This document shows positions 11,637 through 24,274 of a DNA stretch of 64,000 nt, one piece after another. The position numbers were made by a program, and so were the translations under genes. Numbering within the stretch: the stretch's first letter is position 1; each line of letters begins with the position of its first letter. Source of the stretch: Rhizoclosmatium globosum (taxonomy: Eukaryota; Chytridiomycota; Chytridiomycetes; Chytridiales; Chytriomycetaceae); contig MCGO01000007.1 in the NCBI GenBank assembly GCA_002104985.1, positions 186,001 to 250,000 on the forward strand, given 5' to 3'. The notes under the pieces were generated by a model. That model made no database searches, was not told the DNA's origin, and was given only the letters and a program-made list of their open reading frames with translations.

Positions 11637-14600
11637 CTACCGAAACTGCGTCGAACCACTTCCATTCGATAAATACCCAGCCGCATTCCCCATATTCGCA
11701 GGCGGTATTGTATATCCATTTGACAGCATTTGCTGTTGTGTTGTTGCTGTTGTTGATGCTGAGCGTGCTGTTGCTGTTGTGAATATTGTGGCTGCTGAAA
11801 CTGTGTTTGCAACTGAGACGGACCACTTGTATACGACATCTGATTCGTCCCACCAAAAAACTGCCCTTGATGTTGTTGTTGCTGACTAACTTGTAGCGAC
11901 GTCATTCTTTGCCCGCCCTGGATCTGAGGAGGCGGCTGCATCAAAGGGTGTTGCTGAATCGAAGGGGAAGCAGGTTGCATCAACGGATGATTCGATGGTG
12001 AAAACTGCTGTGATGAGGGAATCGGTTGTTGTGTGCCAGCCAGATCGAGAAATCTGCGTTGGCGAGTCCACCGAGTCCTGCCAAGTCGAAAAGACTCAAC
12101 CCATCCCAAATGAAACCCATGTCTCCGCCGCCACTTGCGAGAATCTTGATGCGGCACTGTTCATAGTGCGTGGTTGTCCTGGTATGCTTGAAAAGGCGTT
12201 TCCTCCAGTCATGGCTCGGATTGCGTTGCGAGGAGATGGAGTTACAGTCTGGTGCATACTCATCGATGCCGTAGCTTGCATTATCGGGTTTGTACCTGAC
12301 AGAGAAGGAGAGGTCGTTCTCGCCAATGCCTCATTAAAGAACCCGCCACTGGGCCAGCTTCCCAACCCAACCGATTCCGAAGGATGAAACCCACCAACAA
12401 CCACGCTCGCCCCGCTTCCTTCGGTTTTTACTTCCCGAGCAGGAGCAACACCAGCACCGCTACCAGCACCAGCGCCTTCACCAACCCCAGCCAAATCATT
12501 CATCCCCGCAACAGCAGCAGCAATCGCACTTCCTTCTTTGCAGCTTCAACCAAATCCTCCAACCTCACCCCTTTCACCGTCAAGAAATCCAAAATGGTCT
12601 TCCAACACCTCTCAGCAGCAACAAACACCCCTCTCAATGAATCAAACACCCGCATACATTTGTCCAAGTTACTCACAGCCGTACAAGACGCTCAGAGTTG
12701 CTTCCACTTGTTCCAGCAATGTTACTAGTTAGCAGCATTTGGAAATGTGGACGGTACAGGAAAGCATGGCGCAGTAGGTGAAGGAGGGAATAAAGCGAAA
12801 CACTCGTTCTCCCGAGAGGTTTCTCGAACCGTGAGAGGAGGGTTGATATGGCGTTGGCGGAATCTAGACATGCTTGTTGGTCGATTCTGTTGAATGCCAT
12901 TCGGTGAAAGAGGATTACGGAGCCGTGGTACATTAAGGCCATGCTTGCTTTACTGTTCCATCGTTCAGGGAAGACGAGGTTTCGCCAGTCTGGGTCCAGT
13001 GCGTTCCACCACCCGCGCAGACGGATGTCGATTGATTTGATGACAGCTTCTGTGTCGACTTCGCGAGCGCGATTGGCGAACCGCAGAATCGAGGCGAGGA
13101 TTTGCGCTAGATCAATATGCTGCTTCAACGTGGCCATTTCAGGGACGTTACTTCGGGTAATCTGCATCCCAATCATCGTCATGAATCGCTAAAGGCCGGC
13201 CAGTCCAAATACAAGTATACGTTTCCATAATCATTACACAGTGCCATGTACGGTTCCGTATTGCCATAGCCTCACGGTTGAACCGTGGATGTTGAACACC
13301 AAGTTCAGAGATACTTCGATGCAACCAAGTTCATGTGACATTCGGACAGCCATTCCCATATACGACCAGAACCCGGTATACCGCGACCCGCGCTGCATAC
13401 CTCCTGCAAGCACCATCATGAGAAGTGACTGGATCACGAAAATGTCAGCGATTTCAAAATACTCAAAGACAATCTTCTTGAAGGAGGCGCATAGTTTCCT
13501 TAATACGACATCATGATCCTTGAATTCATCTGTTGGGATGAGGATGAATCTGCGGACGATTGGGCTGCAGGGGTATCAGAACGTTTCCAGTGGGAGAGGG
13601 ATGGGTGAAATTAATCATGAGAGCCACGACAGATGTAAGTACGAGACAAAACCGCCAATGTTTTGGAATACTGATGGACGGAAGGCTTCTGAGATGGTCT
13701 AGTTGGTTGTTGAACCATGATTTTTCGAGGAGCGGAAATTGAGGCTGGTGAATATAAGGTTACTAATTGAGTAGTAAGCAATTTAAATAATAGGGACTCA
13801 CATGAAACTGCTCCCAAAAGTTCTTGAGAATATGGTCCACCAAATCGTGGGGAAGAGGAATCAAGTCGTGGAAGGACAGTGTTTCGCCTTCTTCTGTTTC
13901 CATAGATTGTTGATGTATTGTAGGAGTGGAGCCAGCCGGTTGGGGAGTGTTTGTTGCAGAGCCATTGATGGAGTTGGGTTTAGATCCAATTGCATTTTGA
14001 TGTACAGGCGGCTTGTGACTTTGCAGGACACCATTTTGAAACCGTGGAATAGATTTATAGATATGTGCCTTATTTGCTGTTCCTCCAAGAGCTGATGTGC
14101 TACCCCAGAATGTCAAATTCTGTTCGTCGGAATCAGTGAGGAACCCTCCCGTTTTGAAAGTACTCGTGGGTTTTGACGGGACTTGTGTTGTAGATGCATG
14201 GTGTTGTTGAGGTAAGAGAGATGAGGGCGGTTGAGTTTGAAGGGCTCGGGCCCAACCGGAGTTTTAATGGGGGCCGGCGACACCACGGCAAGGCTTGAAG
14301 GAGACGGAGTGACACCGCCAATATTCCGGGTGTGAACCGCTGTATATTGAACAGAGTTTGTTGGAACAGGCTGGTTCAATTGTGTAGATTCGAGTTGCTG
14401 CGGCGTAACGACACCTCTATCTGGTCTGCGATGGAAATAGAGCGGCTCGATTGCGTTACGCACAGATTCATCGGAAAGACAGTTTGGCACTATTTTTGAG
14501 AGGACAGATTCCACCACAGCCAGCCGAGTGTCAAGGGAAGTGTTGAGAGGGGAGGAGAGAGCAGTGTTTGTGTGGGATGTTGGTGGAATTGCTGCGGGAT

Positions 14601-15115
14601 TGGCGAGGGAGCCGGAGCCGGAGCAGAAGGGCCAGGGCGGGTCACGACCGGATCCTTCCTCGGTTTCTGATCAGCTTTCTTTTTTGAAGATTGCTTCACC
14701 GGAATCGGCGCCTGGCGAGAGTTGAGTCTGGGCTAATGATAGAAGCACTACTGCAAGATACTCACATAGACGCACATCGCCGGTTTCGCCACGCACAGGG
14801 CACACGGCACATCGCCCGAGCACTTTGCGCGCTTCTTTCGACACGGATCACAGGCGCGCGAGATGCGTTTGCGTTGGTTGTTTTGTTGGATTGGTTGGAC
14901 GGCCCACTGCCACTGCCACTGCCACTTGCATTTGGATCAAAGGTGGCGGCGTTGAACGAGAACGAGTTTGAATGCGAGGCCGTGTCAATGTCGTCCGAGT
15001 CGTCCGAGAAGTCGGAGTCGTCGTGGTGGTGTTGTTGGATTGCGCGAAGCCGGGCATCTCGGACGCCACCCCCGCCGCTTCCGGTTTCGTCCGAGCGTCG
15101 CCGTTTGAAGCCCAT
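11637..15115 (-). CDS. Zn2Cys6 transcription factor with fungal-specific regulatory domain
   Basis: Near the N-terminus (14850-14765) the sequence QRKRISRACDPCRKKRAKC followed by SGDVPCALC and a sixth Cys gives the C6 zinc cluster that binds DNA; an intron with donor GTGAGT follows directly. A linker helix LDTRLAVVESVLSKI fits the usual dimerisation segment. The middle holds a fungal transcription-factor domain: FPLLEKSWFNNQLD, a FWSYMGMAVRMSHELG core (13370), and WWNALDPDW (13010). The C-terminal part is Q/S/P-rich and ends GNAAGYLSNGSGSTQFR at 11637. The N-terminus is acidic and glycine-rich, starting MGFKRRRSDETG at 15115; a second frame beginning at MNPYD overlaps it. Several frame changes (about 14865, 14540, 11790) are required. 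Its target genes are unknown. Confidence 0.85.
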
Positions 15116-15909
15116 CGATTGCGTGCCGTGTTTGCGTCGTACGGATTCATGGCCTGACCCTCCGAACAAGATAACAAAAAGTTTTGTTTTGCGTAAGGCA
15201 ATTTGCGCTGCCGAATCCAGCTTATTCAGCTGTACATTTGTGCCGCTTTTCTGATTACGGCTCCTATGGCTTTTCTTCAGCTGGTCAGTGAGGATGTGCA
15301 TTGTGTCTTTATCAATCTCATGGCCCTAATCAAGGCGACAACATGAAGCAATCAGCAGGTAACAGGAATAGTCAAGACTTAGTAAGAACAAAGTTGAATG
15401 ATGCTAATTGCAGCTATGAAGCGAATCAATACTGTCTTGGCACAAAGTGATAGCGACGGACTAAACTTTACTTTGCCGGCTACTGGGCCTCATACGGACT
15501 CTTGTGTGCTTGAACTCTTCGTATAATTGCGCATTCACTGTAATACTTCTGCTGTATAGTTGGAACCGAAGCATCGCATGCTCAGGCGACAAACTCAGAT
15601 GTTCAAAACCTGCCTCAAGCCCTTAATAGAGTACTGGTACAAATCCATACTGAAAGAAAATGGTGCTGCTTTACTCTTCTTGGCTTGATGTTGATGGCGT
15701 ATGTATGTTTGGTGAGCAGGTCAATGAAGTGAAAACTCAGAAGGCTACTGATGCTTACTTCTCCCGCTCCCGATCATCCGAATATCAATTTGGTTGGTTT
15801 CCTTGGTTCCTTCTTGTATTCATATTCAAAAAACAAGGCTCAAAGGCTCATCAATGACAACAACAACTCCATATTATTACTACTCAACAAAAACAAACTA
15901 CAAGCCAAT
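15116..15909. other. Intergenic region
   Basis: Between the start of the zinc-cluster gene and the end of the YNIIS gene. I find no convincing gene. A short plus-strand open frame at 15660-15857 lacks any recognisable feature. Confidence 0.5.
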
Positions 15910-16640
15910 TCAAACTATGTTAAGCTGCTGCCTAACAGCGTCTTCCAATGCATAATCCTTGGCTGATATGATGTTATACCCAGGAGTACGAGCCTGACAC
16001 AAAACTTGTTAAACACAGCGAAAATCAAGCCTCTCTTACGTTTGTAATCAAGTCAATCCTGGAAAAGGTTTGAATTACTGCACGGCGTCCTTCCTTGTAA
16101 CCCGAATATGCTTCGCCGTGTATTTCATGCCCTGAGATGATATTATATCGACAAGCAGAGTCATTTTGAGCTGCTAATACTCTTCTCCGTCTGAAAGTAT
16201 TAGATGCGCTTGTAGGAGGCAACATGGCCGGAAGAGTAAGACTCGTAGAGTCTCCAGACTGATTTGTAGGTGGACCCTTTTTCAATTTACGTAAAAAGTC
16301 AGACTCATATCACGTTCTACAGATAAGGATAATATGAAAAACAAACCCAAATATCCTTCCGCTTCGATTGAACAGGATTCGCTTTCGGACGGTCGGGTTC
16401 TTTCTCCGCAAGCCTCCGAATCGCTTTTGCTTCCGCAACAGCAAGTGCAGCAGCCGCAGCAGAAGCAGCTTTCGCGTCCGCTACTTTTTTCGCTTGCGCC
16501 TGTTTTTCAGCGAGGGCCTTTTTACGGTTGATGGGTTGCGTGCCTTTTCGTAGGAATGGAGTTGGGTCTTTGAACGCGAGTTTGTATTCTGTGATGAAGG
16601 GTTTGTTTGCAGAGCCGCGGCCGGGAACGTGGGGACCCAT
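15910..16640 (-). CDS. Small basic protein with two YNIIS motifs, possibly cilium-associated
   Basis: Three exons: 16640 to about 16355, about 16270-16034, and about 16000-15910. Exon 1 starts MGPHVPGRGSANKPFITEY and holds an Ala/Lys-rich coiled coil. Exon 2 holds RYNIISGHEIHGEAYSGYK. A canonical GTAAGA donor near 16037 removes an otherwise in-frame end, and exon 3 begins ARTPGYNIISAKDYALEDAV and ends at TGA 15910. The repeated (Y)NIIS element with short Pro/Gly-rich flanks is typical of microtubule-inner or flagellar small proteins, but I cannot name the family. Splice sites of intron 1 are the least certain part. Confidence 0.65.
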
Positions 16641-16802
16641 TGTGAGGTGTTGGTTGTTTTTTTTTTTGAGAGGAGGGAGGTTTTTTTTGGGGCATTGTGT
16701 TGAATGAACGCCACACTGTTGATATACAAAAAGACTGACGTGTTGGAACAAGGGTGGAATCAGTAGGAATATACAATATAAATTTGGACATTATACATTC
16801 AT

Positions 16803-19524
16803 TTAATATTGTTTTTTATTGGACGTCAGCTGATCATGTTGAGGCAGCAACTCTCGGTTCACATACGAGTGACATTTCATACAACTCTTACTACTCAACG
16901 CTTCCCATTCCTGTCGGATCCATCGATTCGCAACCTCATCGTGTTCGAAATCAAATTGTCCCGTTTGACTTTTGATTATCCCATTTAACAGCTTGGATAT
17001 CATTCGAAACTTTGAAAAATTGATGACTTGCTCTTTTGAAGCTTCGTCAAATACGTGCGTTGGGTTTCCATCTTCAGTGAATGTCAAGTCACTAAGATTT
17101 ACTCCGAGGTAAGGAAGAACTGGACCTGGCGTATCCAAACTTTGTTGTTGAGAAATGAGTTGCCGGTACGTACGGTAAGAACCTGTTAACAGACGCTTTG
17201 CTTAAGTTATACGCCGAGTAAATCAGAATCAAACCTTCGCTCGACACGACTTTACTCAACTTCTCCCACATATCCACATACTTCACCGGCAACGCCTTCC
17301 ACGTCTTCGCAAGCCTCGACACTGGCCCTAAATTCAATCCCGCCACAATCTCAAACGCAGTATTGAAGTTGTTCCATTTCACGCAATGATCCGCAATCGA
17401 AATCAACCGTTTCAAGACAATGACACGGTCTTTCAGAACACTTTGTTTTACGATTTCAGTGGCGACGCCGTACGCTACTCGGTTGAACCAGTTAATGAGG
17501 GTAAGGAGTCGTGAGCTTGAACTTGGTTTCTTGGATTTAGCCCAGGATTGCGCGTAGAACTCGTCGATTTTGATTTTTCGGAAGTAGGTGTGTTCAAGGA
17601 GCGTCAATTGTTTTGCTAAGGATACGGGATCCAGGTCTGACAGTCGTTTCTTGGGTTGAGACGGTGTACGATCTGTAAGTGCGTCGGCGATGGAAATTAC
17701 TCCGGCGTCTGAAGAGTTGCGATCGTCGTTTGTTTGTACTGATGAGGCTCGGGAGTGAAGTTTGAAGGGACTGCTGAATGAAGAAGACTGGCTGGGTTTG
17801 TTGTCGTCGTCGGCGGCTTTTGAAGATTCCCGACTATGTGTTTTGAAGGCGAATTTACTGCGAAGACTCCAAGATGGAGATTTTTCAACTTCGGATTGGG
17901 GTTTAGGTCCAAATCTGCGAGGCGCGAGAAACGTGGGTGACGAATGGGAACTGTCTGTGGTGGTTGGAGTCTTTGGTCGAGTTGTTGGTTTCAAGGAAGG
18001 TAGTTGCGGGATAGCCACGTATTTGTTTGCTTCGAATTCCACCATCTTCTCCTTCAACTTGTTCAGAATTACGGTTCCGTGCGGAGATCGTTTCCCATCC
18101 TTGCCCACAGCTTTCTCCAAAAACTGCGTTGCGAATTCCATCAAGTCCTTGTTGCAAGTAAAGTCGTCCGCATGCAGATCAATCCACTTCTTGAATACGT
18201 TGAGAATCCTTAGTTTTAACCATCCTGTCCAGTCATTCGAATTTCCACCATTTGAATGTTTCGCAAACAAGGAGTCCAAGAATGGCGATGTTGAAGAAGC
18301 TGCATTGTTCAACGTTTCAGATGATACACATCCGTGCGTTCACTCCACCATCCTATCTCCAAATAGCTCAACACCAAAAGCCGTGCAACATCCACACTAT
18401 TCGAAAAGTATCTGTAAGTAAACAAGAAATCTGTCAAAAACCGTTGGTCCATTTGGTTTTCAACATTTGCCCATAGATTAGCGACTAACGCATTCAAAGA
18501 CCCTGACTTGATAGAATTTCCTTCCATGCGCAGTCATATCTTCGTTTGTCGATATCAAGTCCAGGACCACGAATAAAGGTGCTAACGTCGTCGTCAGACT
18601 CATCCAATCCGACACACTTGAACCCCATTTCGAGAAACAGGCTTTCATCGAGCTCTTCATACAATTTTTGATATATATCTAAGGAGACAAGGAACGGTCC
18701 GATCGATTTATCACACTGAGTCGATCTAGTACGATGTGAAACTACAGACACAGTCGAAACGGTGGAAACAGTGCTCATTACTGACGCTCGAACTTTCATT
18801 GGATTATAGAGGGATCCTGGAAGGGATGGACAGTTGGTTGCAGTTGTTTGTACTGATATGTTGGAAATTCTTGATAGAATATTGGTTGAAGTTGTAGTGC
18901 AAGATGACGATTCTGAAACTCGATCTGAATCTGAGATGAATGATTCTACTGCAGATGAAAGTCGATTGCTGTTTGCTTTTGGAGTTGGACATTCTGATGG
19001 CCGTGATAAGATGGAAGTAGTTGCATCTATGGACTCCTCATGAATAGTTTCCTCCGATATTGGCACCCCACCAAGAGAATCAGCGTCTGATGGTTTGCTA
19101 AATCATTGAGTTTATCAAGTTCTTCATTCGAATTCCATGACGAGAGTTGATGAAATGATGAAAACGATTCTTTTGCAGATATGAGTTCAGTGAAGTTATT
19201 TCGATGGCGAGACTGCCCGACAGATTTCAAATATGCGCTATTTTGTTTGTGGAGTCGGTAATGAGCTTCTGCAGCTCCGAGAATATCAGACTTGGAAGAT
19301 TCTTCGAGATTCAAAGACGAAAACGCGCCTGCGCTGACAATCTTGTCAAATGTAATGGTAATAGTGATCTGCTGTTTTGATACGATGCAGTTATCCTTGC
19401 TCGTATCTGTTTCAGCAGGTTCCGCGTTTGCAATAGTCTCATCACTGTTGGCAACAGTTTGGCTTTCAAGTTTATAAGGCGTGAACGATGTGTCGCCAAA
19501 TGTCTCGTCCAGTTGTGACTCCAT
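16803..19524 (-). CDS. Ras guanine-nucleotide exchange factor (RasGEF-N plus CDC25 domain)
   Basis: After a long Ser/Thr-rich N-terminus (19524-18560), the RasGEF-N module appears as QRFLTDFLFTYRYFSN near 18440, continuing to WIDLHADDF and LEKAVGKDG. The catalytic CDC25 homology domain runs from about 17640: LDPVSLAKQLTLLEH, NRVAYGVATEIVK, FNTAFEIVAGLNLGPVSRL, then PVLPYLGVNLSDLTFTEDGNP and INFSKFRMI. These proteins load GTP on Ras-type GTPases at the membrane. The stop is at 16803. Frame changes are required near 19095 and 17180, and introns lie near 18415, 18515 and 17100-17200. The start codon is 39 bp from the divergent gene at 19564. Confidence 0.88.
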
Positions 19525-19563
19525 CTCTGTTGTCGAATATTCTTTTCAAACGCGAAAATTCGA

Positions 19564-20224
19564 TTGGACAGTCCCTTGTTCCAAAAATATCCGCCACCAA
19601 AGATGTACAAAAGGGCCCTTTTCAGACCAGATGTTCGTGCAGCGACTGCATCCACTACTTCTGCGCCTTCATCTCCTTTGCCAATTCGTGCAGCTGCCAG
19701 CCCCAAAACTGGAATAATCTCCTCGAATTCCAACTCCACGTTCCCTTATCCAGCCAACATCTTCATTCGTGCGAGGGTTTTGATCGTTCAAGAGGCTGAG
19801 AAGCTGCTTGAATCTTTGGAGGAACGGAAGGTTCCTATTGAAGAAGCTGTGCTTGTAAGTCACTTATTCCCAGCAACCCATATTTTATCATGATCATTCA
19901 GGGCCAAGTCGAAACCCTCCGTGGAAAAGTACTCAATTTAGAGACATCTATTTTGGGCAGTGAAGGAAAGGTCTTGAAGGACTTTACATGGGGAATGAAT
20001 CCAGACGGCGGTCTTATAAGTGAGGAAGATTCTCGTGAAATTCTGGTGGCTGAAGTCCATGAAATGAAAGAAGGGTACAGTATATACATCGTATTTCACT
20101 TCTATATCTAACCTGTAATAGACTTATTCGCGAGGTAAATCAAATTGTGTCGTTGGTTGAAGGAAAGGCCAGAGGAGGAGCATCATCTCTATTTCCACCA
20201 GCGCAACAACATGCTTCAAAATAA
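19564..20224 (+). CDS. Unrecognised coiled-coil protein
   Basis: Three exons (19564-19854, 19902-20074, 20122-20224) splice cleanly with GTAAGT and GTACAG donors and phases that match. The product of about 188 residues starts MDSPLFQKYPPPKMYKRALF, has an Ala/Ser/Pro-rich segment, then a helical coiled-coil region (VQEAEKLLESLEERKVPIEE, VETLRGKVLNLETSI). The end is GASSLFPPAQQHASK. No family is recognised. It shares a 39-bp start-to-start interval with the RasGEF gene, suggesting common transcriptional control. Confidence 0.72.
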
Positions 20225-20315
20225 CTGATTACGAAGTCATTTTTCCCCACATCTTTATTCTGCTCCTTTCTGTTCAACAACCGATAAAAACCTTCTTTCG
20301 ATCGAAACGCCTCAA

Positions 20316-21169
20316 ATGAAGCTCTACAAAGCACTTGGCCTGGCGCACTCTCCGCCACCAACACCCGCAGCTATCAAGGAAGCCTTTGTTTCGATATCGC
20401 TGATATCGCACCCGGATCGAGTGAAGGACCTTCCCGCCACCGAGCAGAAGGCCGCGCTCCAACGCTTCCTCAAAGCAAAGAACGCCTATGAAATCCTCAA
20501 AGACAAAGACAAACGACGGGAATACGATCTCAGATTCAACAACCTGAGCCCGGCCGCTGCTGCCGCGCCAGTGCCCAACGAGGCAGCGCTGACTTCTCGG
20601 CCTGGAGCGATCCCTACTCGCGCCACCATCAGCATCGCTCTGCCCAAGGCCGCGCATTCGAAGAAGAGGATGACGATGATACAGACGAAAAACCTGACGT
20701 GAAATCCAGATTCGCAAAGATGTTCAGAAATGCGTTCAAATCAAAAGCTCGAAGCAATCCGTACCAACATCCAGACGTGGACGCGTATGATCAACGAGAA
20801 GCTACGCGTGCAACAGCACTTATTTGGACGGCGATGATTGCATTCACGGGAATTTCTTACTTTTGGTACAACTACTCAACGCTGGACACTGAAACACGGC
20901 TACAACGAGAACTCGCTGCTCAGCGTTCATGGGAACAACGAACTACAATGCCGGTTCTGATTGCACCCAAATTGCGAAGTAGTAGCGCAGCAGTAAAACG
21001 ACCAGAAGAATCTCATGTTGATGATTCCAGTCCACCAAAAACAGAATTGGAAAAATGGGGTATAAATCCTTTGTTCCAGCTGGATCCAACTATTGTCAAC
21101 TATATGAACAAAGCAAAGGATCGAGAGGCACAAAGTGCGAAACTGTTTGCTGAGGAAAAGGGAAAATAA
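20316..21169 (+). CDS. J-domain co-chaperone with a single membrane segment
   Basis: The N-terminus is a J domain: MKLYKALGLAHSPPPTPAAI, the HPD tripeptide in ISHPDRVKDLP, and AYEILKDKDKRREYDLRF. J domains stimulate Hsp70 ATPase. A one-base gap near 20590 must be bridged; the continuing frame is acidic and then basic (KSRFAKMFRNAFKSKAR). A hydrophobic segment TALIWTAMIAFTGISYFWY (about 20808-20870) could anchor it in a membrane, leaving a C-terminal charged tail ending AKLFAEEKGK. The layout resembles small mitochondrial or ER J-proteins. Compartment is not decided by the sequence. Confidence 0.82.
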
Positions 21170-21423
21170 AACTTAAATACCACATTCTGATTGAATTGAC
21201 GCTGAAGTAGCGCTAAATAGCAACCGGATCAGGTTCGCATGATGTGATGACACAATGAGCTGCAAATTACAGAAACACAATCTTCATTTTCAAATGCTAC
21301 TACAAACACAAAAAACCCCACATTATGCTTGCATCCAAATCAGTTTATGCCAAAGAAACGGTACATTACTTTTCGATATCTATCCAACTATCAGTAAAAC
21401 TTCAGCTATAGATATCAATAAAC

Positions 21424-23560
21424 TCACCCTTCATGAATACTAGCAGGATCTTTTTGATAGAGCATCATCAGAATTCCAGTCATCACTGAGAAATAGAGTC
21501 CTTCTCCGTTCTTGATATCGTGCCACCAACCCCATTTTACTCCGCAGTTCCATAAACTCTCAATGGCACGAGGAAGACAGTACAGTCCGAGTTCTAGTCG
21601 ACGTCCTGGGGCTTCAATCAAGACCATAGATCCAGATAACAATCCATTGACGTAATACCTACGTGTACAACGTCAGCACCTATCAGGATATATAAACGTC
21701 TCTTACATCCACATTCGATCTTTTCCTGTGAATCGCCGGAAACAGCAAATCGAATACCAAGCCATCGTACAGTATGCTGACAAAAACAACGTACTACGAC
21801 CCGTTGAAACTAAATACTGATACAAATTGACACCAGGCTTCTTCAAGATAGAAGTTCCCCTGAAAATCAACGTCATGATAGCATTCAGGGGCAGGTATAG
21901 ATTCAAAGCACGTTTCCACTCCTGTCCAAAGAACTCGAGCGCTCCAAGTTCACAGTTGCTGTGGCGTGGATGCTGCAATGAGCACATTACATAATCATGT
22001 GGAGCTTGGTTGATGTAATCAAAGTAAGGCTCGAATTTGGTGGAGTCAAGGTTGACAGGCAAGTTTGCTTCGAATGATGGAGGAAGTTCTGTCACGTCGG
22101 ATGGGATTACGGAGGGTGTAAGGTATTTTGTGGAGAATCCAGCAAATCCAGACCGAATCACATGGGCCATAAGGGCTAAATAATCTCGTGCTCGATTTCC
22201 CTGGTGCTTTCGAATTCCTCCGTGTGTAAGCAAGAAGGATTGATAGGAGCTCTAAATCAAAAGTTTGTGAGTGGGTCGGAAAAATGAATCACAACTTGAG
22301 ACTCACAGCGACGGACTGCGGCTCAAGCACGTATGCCATCAAAATTTGACTACTCGACAGCATCATTACAATGGTTCCTGCAGCATACCGAACATTTTTA
22401 CGCAATGTCAAAGCCCATTCATCGTTCTTGAGCTCTTCCGCAGTCTTAGCTGCCACAATCGTCTCATCTTTCTTTAAATCCTTGATGCCTTTCACAATGG
22501 TCAAAGGTGAAGCAGATTCTGGAGAGCCACCACCGCCACTTTTCAAAGATTCAACCTCCATTCTCTCCAATGACCCCATATTTCTCTGCCCTTTGCCGCC
22601 TTGATTATGCTGATGGTTATGGTTGTGATGATGATGTTGCTTCCGCTTCTTCTTTCCCTCAACTTCCTCTTCCACCTCCTCCAACCCCATCGTTGCAGAA
22701 ACCTCACGTCCAAATACAAGTTTCTCTACACGACGTTGCCAAAACCAACGACAAATAAAGTGCATTGTTCGTGTGCTGAGGTACAACGCAATCATGATTC
22801 TACGACTACGGTTACGGTCAAAGTAGATGCTTCCACCAGCAATACACCAGCAATAAACGGATTCAAGTAGTCGTCACAGTTTCGAAGTTTACGTAGGAGA
22901 CAGAGCGACCCCTTGTACGAGCTGATGAACACAGAAAGGAAGAGCGAGAACGAGATTGTATCGCGGCCTCCGATTTTGAGGAGAATACGAGGACTGTGCG
23001 GGAAAGAGACGGTATCAGAATACGCAGTGTTTGTAATACAACCCCACTTTTTCCAAACCTGACCCATGATGAGGGCAGGAAAGAACGACAGTCCGTATTT
23101 CACGACATAGAGAGTCAGGAACGCCTTCACAAGACCGCGTAATGCGTTTCCAGAGCAAGAGCCTTTGTGCTTGCAATAAGGTCGAAGTGCATGTGATTCA
23201 GCCTCCAATCGCTTCAGGTTCTCGCTGTTGAGTAGGAGTTAGGATGAGGGACGCGATTGGAGCCATGAATGGAATGTTATTTACGTGGATAGGTGCTTGA
23301 GTCTGCTTTGGAGTGTCTGGAAGGACGTCAGGAGTTTCTCTGTGTTGATTCAGCATTGGGTTGGGAACGTTAAACGCTTGAATTCAACATTGCCCGATGG
23401 TTACCTGTTTCTTCATCTGTCAGAGCTCGACTCATAACCTGAGCGATAGACTCGATGAAGCTGGAAGCAAAGGATTGGTTAGAATCGGAGGCACTAGCAT
23501 GGTACTCCGGGCATGTAATGACACCCACTTCTCAAAGAAGTCCAGATTCATGAGCGACAT
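21424..23560 (-). CDS. TMEM135-like multi-pass membrane protein
   Basis: The protein shows the two-fold architecture of TMEM135 relatives: an N-terminal RSRRIMIALYLSTRTMHF block (about 22770) and a C-terminal counterpart PGRRLELGLYCLPRAIESLW (about 21570), each next to a glycine-rich membrane pair (LNPFIAGVLL, YYVNGLLSGSMVL). A Cys-containing CSLQHPRHSNCELGALEFF (near 21980) precedes WKRALNLYLPLNAIMTL, also typical. Human TMEM135 is linked to peroxisomes, mitochondria and lipid handling. A His/Lys-rich loop lies at 22650-22590. One missing base is needed near 22845. The first exons (23560 and 23470) and the very C-terminus (a GTGAGT donor sits in the last codons, so a further short exon near 21260 is possible) are uncertain. 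Confidence 0.78.
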
Positions 23561-24274
23561 CTTGAATTAGGTTTGAGATCTTCTCCGTCGGTGGTGATAT
23601 AATCGAATATGCGGCAACAGAAGCGGTGGGGACGGAACCAGATTTTGTTTGTTTCCGAGACCCTCGTGCGCTCAATTTCCGCAGCAACAACAGAGTTAAA
23701 AGATCTTTTAAACAGGGTAACTTTGTGCAAAGGCATGTTGATTGTATTTATATTGTGTATTATCGAATCTACTTGAGGGCCTCCAAACAAAAGAACAAGA
23801 GAACAACAAATTGAAAGAAAGGATAAGGTATGTTGGAGAAACAACGGGTCTTGGCGTCATCAAGTATTAACACTTTGACCGGTCCTCCTCCTCTCAATCC
23901 TTATGCAGCTCCGAAAAGCGCAACCAGATCAAGCTTCCTATTCGCTTGTTGACAAAAAACCCTTAGTCACCTTAGCTTCTAACGTCAAGAAACCGGCCGG
24001 CTTAATAGGGAGCGGTGTGGGGATCAAGTGAGGGCGATAGTGGGAGGGGTGCAAATCAAGGGAGCAGGGGAGACAATCATAACGATTGAGCGTCTACCGG
24101 AGCAGTTGAACTAATGAAACGACAACAAACATAGAGTCATTGTGGTTTGCAGTTCTCTGCGTTGTACAGATGAGTTTGGTGGAGACTTTTGATGTACAAG
24201 AAAAAGAGAGGAGACATGTTCACACAAAGGCTCGGGGACATTTCATTGAACAAGTCTTTAATACCAACAAAAAT
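23561..24274. other. Region between TMEM135-like start and DPH1 end
   Basis: Mostly without a supported gene. A minus-strand frame at 23736-23548 (MPLHKVTLFKRSF...) abuts the TMEM135-like start and may be 5' leader. The stretch 23870-24130 is GC-richer and unannotated. Confidence 0.45.

Noticed and set aside
12384..12732. Plus-strand frames rich in Ser/Pro/Asn
   Set aside because: They are antisense to the low-complexity C-terminal half of the zinc-cluster factor.
15414..15425. GAAGCGAA word in intergenic DNA near 15420
   Set aside because: A single isolated occurrence, not a cluster like those in the two introns.
22601..22870. Plus-strand hydrophobic frame (MIMLMVMVVMM...)
   Set aside because: Antisense of the His/Asn-rich loop of the TMEM135-like protein.
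23548..23736. Minus-strand 62-codon frame MPLHKVTLFKRSF...
   Set aside because: Ends inside the TMEM135-like start and has no domain or intron evidence; more likely 5' leader or chance.
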